Assembly (NCBI RefSeq): GCF_008629675.1
Contig: NZ_VWOX01000020.1
Span: 45,606 to 109,605 of the forward strand
Reading direction: 5' to 3'
Origin: Roseiconus nitratireducens
Lineage (GTDB): Bacteria > Planctomycetota > Planctomycetia > Pirellulales > Pirellulaceae
Length of the DNA: 64,000 nucleotides
The notes under the pieces are model-generated. The model was not told the origin of the DNA. It was given only the letters and a program-made list of their open reading frames with translations, and did no database searches. Shown here piece after piece: positions 51,867-61,211 of this stretch (the first letter of the stretch is position 1; each line of letters starts with the position of its first letter). A program made the translations under genes and the position numbers.

Positions 51867-53015
51867 TCAGGATTGCGGCGGCGGCGGCAACTGCAGATTG
51901 CCGGGCTGCGGTGCCAACGCGTGCTGGTAATGCTTGAGCAACCCATGCACCGAACGGAACTCGGGTCGCGACGCCAGTTGTTCAAACCGCGGATCATTGG
52001 CCACCGCGTCGTAGTGCGACAACGCTTCGGCAACCGCTGCGGGATCGGCGTGCTGCTGTCCCTGAGGAATCAGCGGCAGCGCCAAGTAGGCTTGCCAGTT
52101 GGCATCCAACAATTCGAACAGCTCCGGTGCCAATTGCAGCATTTGATCTCGCAACAGATCCGGTTCGCTGGCGGCGTAGCGCTGAGGAAACTCGGGATTG
52201 CCGAAAGCCCCGGTCGCTTCAGGCGAGGCACCGGAGATCGGCGTTCCCGCGTAGGCGGCGATCTGTTGCGTCAATTGCACCGCCTGGGGCGGTACAACCA
52301 CGCTCTGCCCCGGGCCCGGGCTGCGATAGTAGGCACCGGTGGATAGCTGGTCCAACCGAAGTACCGAGCCGTCGATCGAAACGCCTGCAAACAAACCGCG
52401 GCTGCGTGAGTAGGAATAGATTTCGGCTTGCAGTTGACCGTCGGTGGCAACGGCAGTCTGGCGGCCCACCGGTCCGGCCGCCGCAGCCGCGTCGGCTCCC
52501 AGCGTCAACTTGCCAGACAGGATCCCCTGGATGCTGCGGGCGGTCTTGAACACCAGCACGATATCGGACGATTGGACTCCGATCTGCCAGCCGACGTTGC
52601 CGCCGGTGAGCGTCACAAACATCGGAGCATGCCAAACGCCTTCGGGATCACGAACGAACAGCAATCCTTTTCCGTGCCGCGCGCCAACGATGAAGCTGCC
52701 CTTGATCACGTTGGGAATGATCGCCACCCCGTGGCAATTGGCCAGCATGGATTCCGGGATCCGGTTCAGGGGCGACGACATCGCCTCGTTCAGCACCGTG
52801 CTTGCCGCCAACACGGTCTGGTCCTGGACCGAATTAGCGATGGTCTGAGGCATCGCGGTCTGAGGCATCGCCGTCTGAGGCATCGCGGTCTGCGGTGACT
52901 CTGGCTGACCGATCGGCTGCAGGGGCGCCGGATTCAATTGTCCCCAGGCCGTATTGCCCAGCGACAGCGCGACGGCGACGGCAAGGTAACGGAGACGGTG
53001 CAAGGCAACACGCAT
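51867..53015 (-). CDS. SYLF-domain (Ysc84-like) lipid-binding protein
   Basis: This is a 382-aa exported protein whose core is the SYLF domain, which binds phosphoinositides and other lipids in eukaryotic homologues. After the signal peptide (LAVAVALSLGNTAWGQ) there is a short repeat PQTAMPQTAMPQTAM, then ASTVLNEAMSSPLNRIPESMLANCHGVAIIPNVIKGSFIVG, MFVTLTGGNVGWQIGVQSSD and LFAGVSIDGSVLRLD. The tail of about 120 residues is Gln/Pro-rich and unlike the domain. Its role is unknown; it may bind membrane lipids in the periplasm. The repeat is encoded by a 15-bp tandem triplication (52843-52887). Confidence 0.9.
   Translation of the reverse strand: MRVALHRLRYLAVAVALSLGNTAWGQLNPAPLQPIGQPESPQTAMPQTAMPQTAMPQTIANSVQDQTVLAASTVLNEAMSSPLNRIPESMLANCHGVAIIPNVIKGSFIVGARHGKGLLFVRDPEGVWHAPMFVTLTGGNVGWQIGVQSSDIVLVFKTARSIQGILSGKLTLGADAAAAAGPVGRQTAVATDGQLQAEIYSYSRSRGLFAGVSIDGSVLRLDQLSTGAYYRSPGPGQSVVVPPQAVQLTQQIAAYAGTPISGASPEATGAFGNPEFPQRYAASEPDLLRDQMLQLAPELFELLDANWQAYLALPLIPQGQQHADPAAVAEALSHYDAVANDPRFEQLASRPEFRSVHGLLKHYQHALAPQPGNLQLPPPPQS
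52843..52887. repeat. 15-bp tandem triplication in the SYLF gene
   Basis: Three units of GTCTGAGGCATCGCG with one base change in the middle copy lie in frame and encode (on the minus strand) the PQTAM repeats after the signal peptide. Confidence 0.9.
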
Positions 53016-53197
53016 GGCGGAGATTCCTTTCCCGGGGGCAGAGCGGCAACCGCCGGCAAGGGCGCGTTGGCCGGTGGTAGGAAACGCAGTGTAGGTAATT
53101 CAGATATCGAGAAGAACAGCGATTTCGCCCAACTCGCCTGCCAGCCCGCTCGCCGGCCAGGAAAGTGTCAACTCGACCGGCAGGGTCACGGGTCGCG

Positions 53198-53848
53198 CTA
53201 CAGACCGAAACAGTTGTCCGGACGGTAAAAGATCGTCGTCTGATGGCGGCAAGGGCTTCCCGGTTTCAACCCACCGATGCTCAGCGATTTGAATCCCGCG
53301 TCGGCCAGCGCGGCAAACCCGGGCTGGTAGTCGGCCCGATCGGAGTCATCCAGCAGCACGATCCCGTCGGGTTCCAGATGGCCCAAGGCTTGCCGGATGC
53401 AGTTGACGCGGTCCTGGCCATCGACCACGACCACGTGGAAGGATTGCTCGCACTGCGCGATCGCCCGACAGTAGTCTCCGTCGGTGTCACGTGGCTGGAA
53501 GATCACCCGGGCGTTGTCCGGAATCAGCTCCTGGACGCGGTCATACCAGCTCCGGTCGTATTCGACGGACACGACCTGCCGGCAATGTTGGCCGAAAAAG
53601 CACGTGGAAAAGCCGCTGCCAAATTCGAACACGTCGTGGGTTTTGCGAAGCCGCTCTTCCAGCAATTCCACCATCGAGTAATTCATCCACGGCACGGGAT
53701 CGCCGCTTTCGCTACACGGGGTGCTGGTGCGAATGCTCTGGATCCAACCCGATTGCCGAATCAGCGACCGCCGGGTCGAAATCAGCTTGTAGCAGGCGTA
53801 GGGGACGGCAAATCGACTCTTCAGTTGGCGACCGACCTTGCTGGACAT
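53198..53848 (-). CDS. Class I SAM-dependent methyltransferase-fold protein
   Basis: This is a 216-aa protein with the Rossmann fold of SAM methyltransferases. It shows DVFEFGSGFSTCFFGQHC (motif I, E-x-G-x-G), VVSVEYDRSWYDRVQ (acidic end of strand 2) and FHVVVVDGQDRVNCI, then GIVLLDDSDRADYQ at motif III. The substrate is unknown. The start is ATG 53848 (MSSKVGRQLKSRF), because the longer upstream frame is Arg-rich and without similarity. It lies just upstream of the SYLF gene on the same strand, 182 bp apart. Confidence 0.8.
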   Translation of the reverse strand: MSSKVGRQLKSRFAVPYACYKLISTRRSLIRQSGWIQSIRTSTPCSESGDPVPWMNYSMVELLEERLRKTHDVFEFGSGFSTCFFGQHCRQVVSVEYDRSWYDRVQELIPDNARVIFQPRDTDGDYCRAIAQCEQSFHVVVVDGQDRVNCIRQALGHLEPDGIVLLDDSDRADYQPGFAALADAGFKSLSIGGLKPGSPCRHQTTIFYRPDNCFGL

Positions 53849-54339
53849 GAGCTTTCGATGTTTTTTTTGTGCGGATGCGGGCATTCGGGCGGCGCCCGGG
53901 AGAAGTCGGTTTTCGATTAGCAGGCGGTCGCCCCCCGGGTCAAGAGTGCTTCGTCGGCGAAAGGTGCAGGCCTGCAGACCGGCGAGGAGCCCGGTTCCGG
54001 CCCGGTGAGAGACGTTCGGCGTGAGGCGCCCAGCGTGGGGCGCCCGACGCCCCGACCGCAATCGGCGCAAGCACATCGGCCGGACCCGCTGCGCTCTAAT
54101 GGCGCGCGGTGATCCATAAAAACCGCGGCCGAACGGTCTTCGGTCGTCTCTGCCCGCCCGACAGATCGAATTACAATGTCGGCGGATCCCCGCACGGTCG
54201 CCGCACCGCTGGGCGCCAACGATCGCCGGCATGACCTATCCGAAAACTCGCGTGGGCCCGATCACGCTGCCCTGCGAAATGCACGGCGAAATGCACGGCG
54301 ACGTCTTCTCCGAGCCATCATTTCCTTGAGACCTGAAAC
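53849..54339. other. Divergent intergenic region with hairpin and small repeat
   Basis: About 490 bp. It has a seven-base stem hairpin GGCGCCC/GGGCGCC (54025-54044) without a T-run and a 12-bp tandem duplication GCGAAATGCACG (54274-54297) just before the ATG of the secreted protein. Nothing else is recognised. Confidence 0.55.
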
Positions 54340-55734
54340 ATGATTCATCGATTTCTTTGTTGCCTGGCCGTGCTCGCCGCCGTCCTGCCCGCCACCCGCG
54401 GGTTCGCGGAAGATGAAAAGCTGGCATTGCTTCTGGACCGCACACCGGCCCCGCCCAACGTGGTCGGGTACGTCAACGTGAAATCACTGAACTCGTTGAT
54501 GTCCGACGCGGGATTCTCTCGCGAAATTGCCGGTTCGTTGGACGAATACTGGTTCATTTCCAAGCTGGAACTGATGTCGCTGAAGCCCCGCTGGGAAGCC
54601 GGTTACGCCACGCTGCAACGAGCGGTCGACGCCAAAATGCTCGCCGACAAAGTCGGTGGTTACGTGGACCAGATCGAGGGCAAAGATGTTGTTTGGACCC
54701 CCAACCAGTCCTACCTGGTGCCCGGGGAGGAAAACCGCGTGGGCATTCTGCGTCCGGCGGACCGGTCACTGCTATCCGGGTGGCTCTCGCCGACCCTGAA
54801 CTCCAGTCACTCGGAGTATCTGGAGACGCAGGCGAAACAGTCAGAAAACTATCTCTCGATGATGTTTGCCGTTGACCTCGCCGATGCATTTTCCCCGGTG
54901 CCGATGGCAAAGAAACTGGAAGGCTTTGAATCGCTCAAATCCCAGCAACCGGAAACGGTCGCGGGAATTCTGGCGTCGATCAAGGGGGCCCGCATCATCA
55001 TCGGACGACGCAGTTTGGATGAATGCATTCTGACCGTTGATTTCGGCAAGTCGCCCGCCGGTCTCAAGCCGATTGCGGCCGACCTGCTGGGCGAGATCCT
55101 CAGCCGCAATGGGACCGCTGCCCCCGAAGTGCTCAGCTGGAAAGTTTCGGTCAAAGACAACCAGATGGCCCTTCAAGGGACGATCACCGAAGCCACGCTC
55201 AGCGGCCTGATGGGCGTCTTCAGCCTGCAAGGCCAGGCTCGCCAGGTCGGCCGGAAATTGTCCGACGACGCCGGCAGCGAAAGCCAGAAGGTCGCCTACC
55301 AGACCAAGAATTACTTTGACGAGGTCAACGCAATCATCGAACGGACTCGCAAACACAGTGCGCAAACCACCGGCGCCTTGGCGAAATGGAATGACCAGCG
55401 GGCCCGCCAAATCGATGAGTTGGGAACCTTGGGCGTCGACCCGGAAATGGTCCAATACGGCACCAACGTCGCCGAACTGCTTCGCGGCAACGCCTTGGCG
55501 GTCCGACAGACCAACATCCAGGCCGGAAAAATCAACGCCAGCCAAAGCTTGAATAGCGGGTACTACGGCAACGGTTACTACGACGCCAACTCGACCACCG
55601 ACTATCAACAGGTGACGCAAGCCTACGCTCGCGGCAACGCCTACGCGAACTACAAAGGCGCGCTCAACCAGATCGACAAGATGACCGCCGAAACGCGTCG
55701 AGCCATGACGGACAAGTACCAGATCCAGTTCTGA
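54340..55734 (+). CDS. Secreted protein of unknown function
   Basis: This is a 464-aa exported protein with a signal peptide (FLCCLAVLAAVLPATRG). The rest is hydrophilic and helical, without a domain I recognise. Features: PNVVGYVNVKSLNSLMSDAG near the N-terminus, a mixed alpha/beta central part (IKGARIIIGRRSLDECILTVDFG), a KNYFDEVNAIIERTRKHSAQTTG coiled-coil-like stretch and an Asn/Tyr/Gly-rich region (SGYYGNGYYDANS) close to the C-terminus. It is a single gene. The composition suggests a planctomycete envelope protein, but its function cannot be told. Confidence 0.85.
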   Translation: MIHRFLCCLAVLAAVLPATRGFAEDEKLALLLDRTPAPPNVVGYVNVKSLNSLMSDAGFSREIAGSLDEYWFISKLELMSLKPRWEAGYATLQRAVDAKMLADKVGGYVDQIEGKDVVWTPNQSYLVPGEENRVGILRPADRSLLSGWLSPTLNSSHSEYLETQAKQSENYLSMMFAVDLADAFSPVPMAKKLEGFESLKSQQPETVAGILASIKGARIIIGRRSLDECILTVDFGKSPAGLKPIAADLLGEILSRNGTAAPEVLSWKVSVKDNQMALQGTITEATLSGLMGVFSLQGQARQVGRKLSDDAGSESQKVAYQTKNYFDEVNAIIERTRKHSAQTTGALAKWNDQRARQIDELGTLGVDPEMVQYGTNVAELLRGNALAVRQTNIQAGKINASQSLNSGYYGNGYYDANSTTDYQQVTQAYARGNAYANYKGALNQIDKMTAETRRAMTDKYQIQF

Positions 55735-55865
55735 ACTGGAGCGGAACATCGGGAAGTGTGACGCCGCCGAGACCGATAGGGCCTGGAGCTTTTCGCCGGT
55801 GCCCCCAAGATGCTGTCGTCCCTGCGAGACGAAGGCAAGGGGGAAGCCGGTGCGCCACGATTCTC

Positions 55866-56177
55866 TTATCCCAACCAAAGGTACGCGGCGACACCGACGC
55901 ATCCCAAGTGCAGCACGACGGTCAACCAGAACGCCACCACGAAGGAAAGCTTTCGCGTCTTGTGACGAAAGACGCGTCGGGCCAACCAGCCTCCCGGCCA
56001 GCCGCCCACCAGATCCACGGTGTGCAGCGTCCGCTCGGGGATCCGCGGCCCGTCAAGCTGGGCGCGCCGCTTGTCCATGCCGTAAAGCGTGAACGAGGCG
56101 ACGCTGAGCATCGTGATGGTCACCGCGTACAGGGCGACCGGCCAACCGATCGCGCCGTCGATCGACGACACGATCAT
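55866..56177 (-). CDS. DUF1294 membrane protein
   Basis: This is a 103-aa membrane protein of the DUF1294 family, unknown function. It has hydrophobic segments VALYAVTITMLSVASFTLYG and LSFVVAFWLTVVLHLGCVGVAAYL with the family motif YGMDKRRA...RIPERTLHTVDLVGGWPGGWLARRVFRHKTRK. DUF1294 proteins usually occur alone or fused to cold-shock domains. Here the start overlaps the ABC-exporter stop by four bases (ATGA), so it is probably made in a fixed ratio with that protein. Confidence 0.93.
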   Translation of the reverse strand: MIVSSIDGAIGWPVALYAVTITMLSVASFTLYGMDKRRAQLDGPRIPERTLHTVDLVGGWPGGWLARRVFRHKTRKLSFVVAFWLTVVLHLGCVGVAAYLWLG

Positions 56178-57991
56178 CTGCCGTGCCGGTAGGGATTGAA
56201 CAGCAGGTAGTTCAGGTGGCGATAGAGATCGCTGTCATTAAGCAGTTCGGCGTGCTTGCCTTCGCCCGCCAGACTGGCACCGTTGAGCAAGATCACGCGA
56301 TCGGCCGACCGCAGGGACTGCAGCCGCCGCGGCAACAAAACCACCAGGGAACCCTGATCGCGTAGCTTGCAAATCGCTTTCAAGCAGGGATCTTCGCCGG
56401 AATGGGCGCTGGGTGCGGGAGGTTCACCGACCAACAGAATCGGAGGCCGATGCAACAGAGCCCGCGCGATTCCGATCGCATACGTCGCTTCGGTCGACAG
56501 CGATGTCTCGCCCTCCGAGGCGTACGTCCCCAGCCCATCGGCCAGCCGCTGGACCTGCTCGTAGGCGTCCACCTCTCTCAACGCATCGACGATGTCCGCG
56601 TTGCCGATGGTGCTGTCGCCGCCGGCCAGGTTTTCCTCGATCGTGCCCTCCCACAGCGGCCCCGAGGGTTCGATCCACATCACGTTCTTGGCCAACGAGG
56701 CCGGATGCAGATCCAACAACGGCAACCCGTCGATCCGGACCTCACCTTGCGACGGCCGACCGAACCCCATCAGCAATTCCACCATCGCCTGCGGCGAAAC
56801 CGAATCGGTCCCCAACAAGGCGACCAGAGAACGCGGTGAAAAGTCCGTCGTGACATGCTTCAGGATCGGCTGGCCATGGGAATCGGACAACGTCACGTCG
56901 CGAAATTCGACGCCCTGACGCAACCCCGCAAATCCGATCCGTTGCTCCGACGGAGCGATCTCATCACTGCGTCGAAGGTACGCGTAAACGGCATCGCAGG
57001 CCGGGGCGCTGTGCCGCATCATTTGGCCCATGCCCAACAGACGCCACACGGCCGAGATCGCACCGACGAGGGCCAGGGCCAGGACAACCGCCGAAGACAG
57101 GCTGAGCCCCGAATCACTTTCAAACAGGTTCAACCCCAGCCCCAAAATCATGATCGCCGTGGCGGTCGAAACGGCCAGAAACAGGATCGGCCAAATCCGG
57201 CCTCGCCGCGCATCCTCTTCCGCCAATCGCTGGTACAGCAAATCCAGTTCGGTGCGGAACGTTTGCTCGGCGAGCCCCTCGGTTTGCAAGCGGGCCATCT
57301 TCGGGGCCTTGCCGACCAGTGCCGCCATTTTGGCCCGCAACTGCGGCAACTCCCACTTCCCACTCTCATCCAAATCGGTTTCGTAAACCTGGTTGTACAG
57401 CCGCCAGACCACGGCCCCGCTCAACACCGCCATGACGGCCAGCCAGACGTGAACCAGCAGCGCCACCGCCACACATCCGACCAACAGAATCACGCTCCGC
57501 GGGATGCTTCGGTACCACAGCGACAAACCGTTTTGCACCAACGGCAATTGCCGCCCGATCAGCTTTTGGGCGTTGACGCTTTGCGCCGCTGCACCTTCCA
57601 ACTCCGCTCGGCGCACGCTCTGGCGCAAGACTTTCTCGTGCAAACCTTTGACGATTGCCGCTGCGCGGCGGTCGGCCAAACGTCGATGACGCCACACCGC
57701 AAAACAGAACACCAACGTGATCAGAAAGCCCAGGGCGACCAGCCGCGACAATTGCCCCAGCGGAGGCTGCTGCACGAACGATTCCGGCAGCCAAACGAAT
57801 AAGTTGACGCCCAACTGCACCGTCGAATCATCCAGCCGGCCCGTTTCCATCAGCTTGGAAATCAACCCCACCAGCAAAACCAACATCGGCACCAGGATGC
57901 CCGCCAGGGCGGCCCAGAACAGGGATGGCAACCAACCCTGACTCGCCTGAGGTTCGTGTCGTGCGGCCGCTAAAGTGCGTAGTCGATTCAA
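56174..57991 (-). CDS. ABC-exporter-like protein with degenerate ATPase domain
   Basis: This is a 605-aa half-exporter: a membrane domain with about six TM segments (residues 20-320) and an NBD (about 350-605). The NBD has lost the catalytic motifs. Walker A reads LLGTDSVSPQAMVELL instead of GxxGxGKS/T, the signature is SLSTEATYAIGIARAL instead of LSGGQ, Walker B is ILLVGEPPAP instead of ILLLDEP, and the H-loop position is LLPRRLQSLRSADRV with Pro for His. The rest of the NBD is well conserved (NVMWIEPSGPLWEGTIEENLAGG). So the protein is probably not an ATP-driven pump by itself. It may be a regulatory or structural half of a heterodimer, or may bind a ligand. A DUF1294 gene is coupled downstream. 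Confidence 0.88.
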   Translation of the reverse strand: MNRLRTLAAARHEPQASQGWLPSLFWAALAGILVPMLVLLVGLISKLMETGRLDDSTVQLGVNLFVWLPESFVQQPPLGQLSRLVALGFLITLVFCFAVWRHRRLADRRAAAIVKGLHEKVLRQSVRRAELEGAAAQSVNAQKLIGRQLPLVQNGLSLWYRSIPRSVILLVGCVAVALLVHVWLAVMAVLSGAVVWRLYNQVYETDLDESGKWELPQLRAKMAALVGKAPKMARLQTEGLAEQTFRTELDLLYQRLAEEDARRGRIWPILFLAVSTATAIMILGLGLNLFESDSGLSLSSAVVLALALVGAISAVWRLLGMGQMMRHSAPACDAVYAYLRRSDEIAPSEQRIGFAGLRQGVEFRDVTLSDSHGQPILKHVTTDFSPRSLVALLGTDSVSPQAMVELLMGFGRPSQGEVRIDGLPLLDLHPASLAKNVMWIEPSGPLWEGTIEENLAGGDSTIGNADIVDALREVDAYEQVQRLADGLGTYASEGETSLSTEATYAIGIARALLHRPPILLVGEPPAPSAHSGEDPCLKAICKLRDQGSLVVLLPRRLQSLRSADRVILLNGASLAGEGKHAELLNDSDLYRHLNYLLFNPYRHGR

Positions 57992-58260
57992 TGCAACCGC
58001 TCCCCGGATGTGTCCTCATGTCGTCAATGAGAACGTGTTCTTGATGCCGATGCCTTCGCCCCACCCCGAACCGGGACCGGCCGGGAAACCGAAGGAGTCC
58101 TGCTGCCGCGGAGACTTGAAGCGGTCTCGCCACAGCAGCACCAGCATAGTCAAACACGCTCTTCGCGTTCACGGTCGCGGGGACGGATGAATTCCCGCAC
58201 GCCAAACCGCCGGCCGATCGGGCGATGTACACGCGTCGACCGGCCAACCGTGAACGTTCG

Positions 58261-60039
58261 TTATGCCAAATCGCGGTCCTCAAACAGGATCATGGCCAGC
58301 ATCCAAATCGCGACCGCGAAGCATACAAGATAATTGAAAGCGCCGGCCAAGTAGATCCAGGGCACCTGGTTTCCGCTGTCGAGCGCACTTTGCACATTGA
58401 ACACGTTCAAGTTGGGAACGACCACGGCGATCAAGTTGCCGAAGAAGGCGACCAGTTCATTATTTCCCTCGGCCGATGCAACCAGGGGCGACGTCAGGTT
58501 GCCGATCACGTAGATCACAAAGCACAGAATCAGGTTGGCCAGCAACGGCAACCGGGTGGCCAGCGCGACAGCGATCGCGGCGATGATCATGGTTTGCATG
58601 AAGTACAGTCCCAGCACCGGCACGGTCGACATGATTTCCTCGAACCCGACCTGCCAGACCGGAGCCGCTTGCGACGTTTCCCGAGCGTCATACAACGGCT
58701 TGTAGGCCATCAGGACCAACAGGAAAGCACCGATGATCACGAACATCACGGCCACCGTCATGACGATTCCGGCGTACTTGCCCAGCAGGAATGACCGCCG
58801 CGAAACCGGCTTGCTAAGCACCGTCAACGCGGTCCGACCCTCGATCTCTTCGCTGACCGCCGTGCCCGCACTCCACACCGCCTGGACCATCGCCAACACC
58901 ATGATCAAGGTGACGCTGCTGTCCTTGAACATTCGGATGTCGTCACCAAGCGTGTTGAACGGATAGATGGAAAAGATGATCACCCCGATCACGCCCATCG
59001 CCACCAAAATCAGGTACAGCGTCTGTGCCATTTCGTTCTTCGCGGTCGAAAGGGCCAGCGCCCAAACGCGCGGAGCCGCCTGGCGGAAGGCGACCAGTCC
59101 GCTGACGCACAGAAACACGAAGATCCCGATGCCGACCGCCTGAGAGATTTGGGGAATGTTCGGCACCGACGTCGTCGTGATCACCACGGTCGCCGGGTCG
59201 AGTTCACGGTTTTGAATGTGCAGCAGCGACGGGTCACCGGGCAGGGGCGGCACGTCCCGGTCTTCATAGCGGAACGTCAGTCGTTCACCGGCATCGATCC
59301 GCGTCGGCGCACGACTGAAGTCCTGGACCTCTGCCGCGTCGGCGATCATGACGGTCTTGTCGGTTTCGATCGTTAATTCGGACAAACTGGCCAGGTCGTA
59401 GTCGACCTGCTGCGGATGGAAGATCGCCTCGTCAGGCCCGACCGACGGATCGGCCCCGGGGATCGTCAGCTCCAACCGACGCGTCCCATCGCCGACCAGG
59501 TTCACCTGGGCGGCCGAACGGACAAACGTCATCGGTTCGGCCACAAAATAGCTCCCTGCCAATCCGAGCAGGACGAAGATGCCGGCAATCGACAACAGGT
59601 AGGGGACGATCCCTTCGGTCAGCATCTCGCCCCATTCCTTGCGGGTGCGATGCCACATGCCGTAGATGACCGCGTATCCCAACACCAACCCGATCGCGAC
59701 CAGAGGCAGGATCAACGTTTGGCTGTAGGTGTCCGCCAGCGGAACGTACAGGTAACACAACCCGGCGGCGAACACGGCGCCCAGAATCAGAGACAGGATG
59801 TTGCCGCGACGCGGCGAATCGGCAATCCGGCCCAATGGCGGCAAAAACGAAAGCAGGGCCAAAACCCCATACACCACGACGCTCGCCGCGGCGCCCAGCA
59901 GCAACCCCACCGCGATGGCGTAAATCGGCGTCACCCAAACGGGAAGCCATTCGGTGATCTGGCCCAGCGGCAGGCTCGGCAAATCCAGGGACAGGGTGGA
60001 GGGTAGGGAGGCCAAAGCCGGGAGCACTGACGAAGCCAT
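58261..60039 (-). CDS. ABC-2 type transport permease
   Basis: This is a 592-aa membrane protein with about twelve hydrophobic segments, divided by a beta-rich exported part (residues 170-300, VNLVGDGTRRLELTIPGADP). The C-terminal half matches ABC-2/NosY-type permeases, with TAVSEEIEGRTALTVLSKPVSRRSFLLGKYAG and GFEEIMSTVPVLGLYFMQTM. These work with a separate ATPase, which is not in the window; the only nearby ATPase-like gene is degenerate. The start is ATG 60039 (MASSVLPALASL) though the frame runs on to 60075. Substrate unknown. Confidence 0.88.
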   Translation of the reverse strand: MASSVLPALASLPSTLSLDLPSLPLGQITEWLPVWVTPIYAIAVGLLLGAAASVVVYGVLALLSFLPPLGRIADSPRRGNILSLILGAVFAAGLCYLYVPLADTYSQTLILPLVAIGLVLGYAVIYGMWHRTRKEWGEMLTEGIVPYLLSIAGIFVLLGLAGSYFVAEPMTFVRSAAQVNLVGDGTRRLELTIPGADPSVGPDEAIFHPQQVDYDLASLSELTIETDKTVMIADAAEVQDFSRAPTRIDAGERLTFRYEDRDVPPLPGDPSLLHIQNRELDPATVVITTTSVPNIPQISQAVGIGIFVFLCVSGLVAFRQAAPRVWALALSTAKNEMAQTLYLILVAMGVIGVIIFSIYPFNTLGDDIRMFKDSSVTLIMVLAMVQAVWSAGTAVSEEIEGRTALTVLSKPVSRRSFLLGKYAGIVMTVAVMFVIIGAFLLVLMAYKPLYDARETSQAAPVWQVGFEEIMSTVPVLGLYFMQTMIIAAIAVALATRLPLLANLILCFVIYVIGNLTSPLVASAEGNNELVAFFGNLIAVVVPNLNVFNVQSALDSGNQVPWIYLAGAFNYLVCFAVAIWMLAMILFEDRDLA

Positions 60040-60329
60040 GGGCGGAAGCAGCAACGTTGATGAATGGAAAAGCACAAATGGGGCAGAGCATCTCCGCCGC
60101 GTTTCAGCTACGCAAGCGGAGGCAAAAAGGTTGTCCGCCGCCAGGGATTTTTCTCGATTCCGGCCGAGCCGTCCTCGTCGGGGCGAACTCTGGCGGTGAC
60201 CCCGGGACGCAAATCGGTCCGCCGCTGCGAGGGAACCGGCCGGGAAGTCAGACTGAAAGTCCCGGCGGCTCGATCACGCGTGCGGTCCGCTCGGGCAAGC
60301 CGTCCAGCGAGCTCAGCAATCCAGCAAGC

Positions 60330-60791
60330 TCACTGGAGCGTGGCCAGTTTTTCGCGGATGTCCTGGGGGATCGCCACCTTGTCCAGCCCGCCGCCGGGAT
60401 GCAACCGGCAGCAAACCGTCACAATCGATCCCTCGGCCACGGCTTGGGCTTGCCCGTCGCGCTGCTGGCGAGAGAAGCGGAACGCGTACTCGACACTGGA
60501 ACGCCCGATACGTTGGACCCGGGCGTCGACCTCGATCCAATCTTCAAACCGGGCCGCCGCCGTGTAATCGCACGCGGCGCGGACGCGGGGCCAAGTGATG
60601 GGACGATGCTGATAATCCGGCGCGGCGGCCGGGTCGGACGGATCCGGGTGCGGAGGCAGCACATCGATCCCGACCGAGCGGAGCATCTCGTGCTCGGCGG
60701 ACTCCATCCAAGGAAAAAACACCGAGAAGTGAACGATTCCGGCGGCGTCGGTGTCGCGAAACTCGACGCGGCGGCGGGTGCGAAAACTCAT
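60330..60791 (-). CDS. Acyl-CoA thioesterase (YbgC/4HBT type)
   Basis: This is a 153-aa hotdog-fold thioesterase. The active-site segment is VEFRDTDAAGIVHFSVFFPWMESAEHE, with the catalytic Asp (RDTDAAG) shared with 4-hydroxybenzoyl-CoA thioesterases and YbgC. It probably hydrolyses short- or medium-chain acyl-CoA. The later part has the typical beta strands FEDWIEVDARVQRIGRSSVEYAF. It lies between the permease gene and rpsR, all on the minus strand but with gaps, so operon membership is uncertain. Confidence 0.93.
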   Translation of the reverse strand: MSFRTRRRVEFRDTDAAGIVHFSVFFPWMESAEHEMLRSVGIDVLPPHPDPSDPAAAPDYQHRPITWPRVRAACDYTAAARFEDWIEVDARVQRIGRSSVEYAFRFSRQQRDGQAQAVAEGSIVTVCCRLHPGGGLDKVAIPQDIREKLATLQ

Positions 60792-60843
60792 GACTGCCCC
60801 GCCGGATTCCGGGTCCCTTGAACGGCCACTACTGGACCTGATC

Positions 60844-60894
60844 GGCCACGCTGGATGACTGGCCAGGCTGGATGACTGGCCACGCTGGATGACT
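60844..60894. repeat. 17-bp tandem repeat (3 units)
   Basis: GGCCACGCTGGATGACT occurs three times, with one change in the middle unit. It lies in the 141 bp between the thioesterase start and the rpsR stop. Confidence 0.9.
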
Positions 60895-60932
60895 AGCCGA
60901 CCGGCGGCGCGGGCCGGCCGGTCGCCGCAGAA

Positions 60933-61211
60933 TCAGTCGCCAACGTAGGGCAGCAAGGCCATGTAGCGTGCCCGTTTGACCGCCGCGGTCACTGCGTGCT
61001 GGCTGACCGCGGTGCAGCCACTCTTGCGGCGTCCGACGATCCGGCCTTGGCGGTTAATCATCTTTTTCAGCAGTTCCACGTCCTTGTAATCCACGTACAT
61101 CGGACGCGGCCGATGGCCATCGACGAAGATCGGGTCCTTTTTCTTTGCACGGGACCGGACGCGGGATCGTTTTCGGGCTCGACTACGCGAGCTCATCGGA
61201 CGGGCAGGCAT
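60933..61211 (-). CDS. rpsR: 30S ribosomal protein S18
   Basis: S18 is a small-subunit protein that binds the platform near S6. At 92 aa it has the usual length plus a basic N-terminal tail (SRSRARKRSRVRSRAKKKD). The conserved core is YVDYKDVELLKKMINRQGRIVGRRKSGCTAVSQHAVTAAVKRARYMALLPYV. There is no usual neighbour such as rpsF or rplI in the window, so it is apart from its normal operon. The start MPARP at 61211 and the internal MSSRSR are both possible. Confidence 0.97.
   Translation of the reverse strand: MPARPMSSRSRARKRSRVRSRAKKKDPIFVDGHRPRPMYVDYKDVELLKKMINRQGRIVGRRKSGCTAVSQHAVTAAVKRARYMALLPYVGD

Noticed and set aside
54025..54044. GGCGCCC/GGGCGCC hairpin as a terminator
   Set aside because: No T-run follows on either strand and no gene ends nearby.
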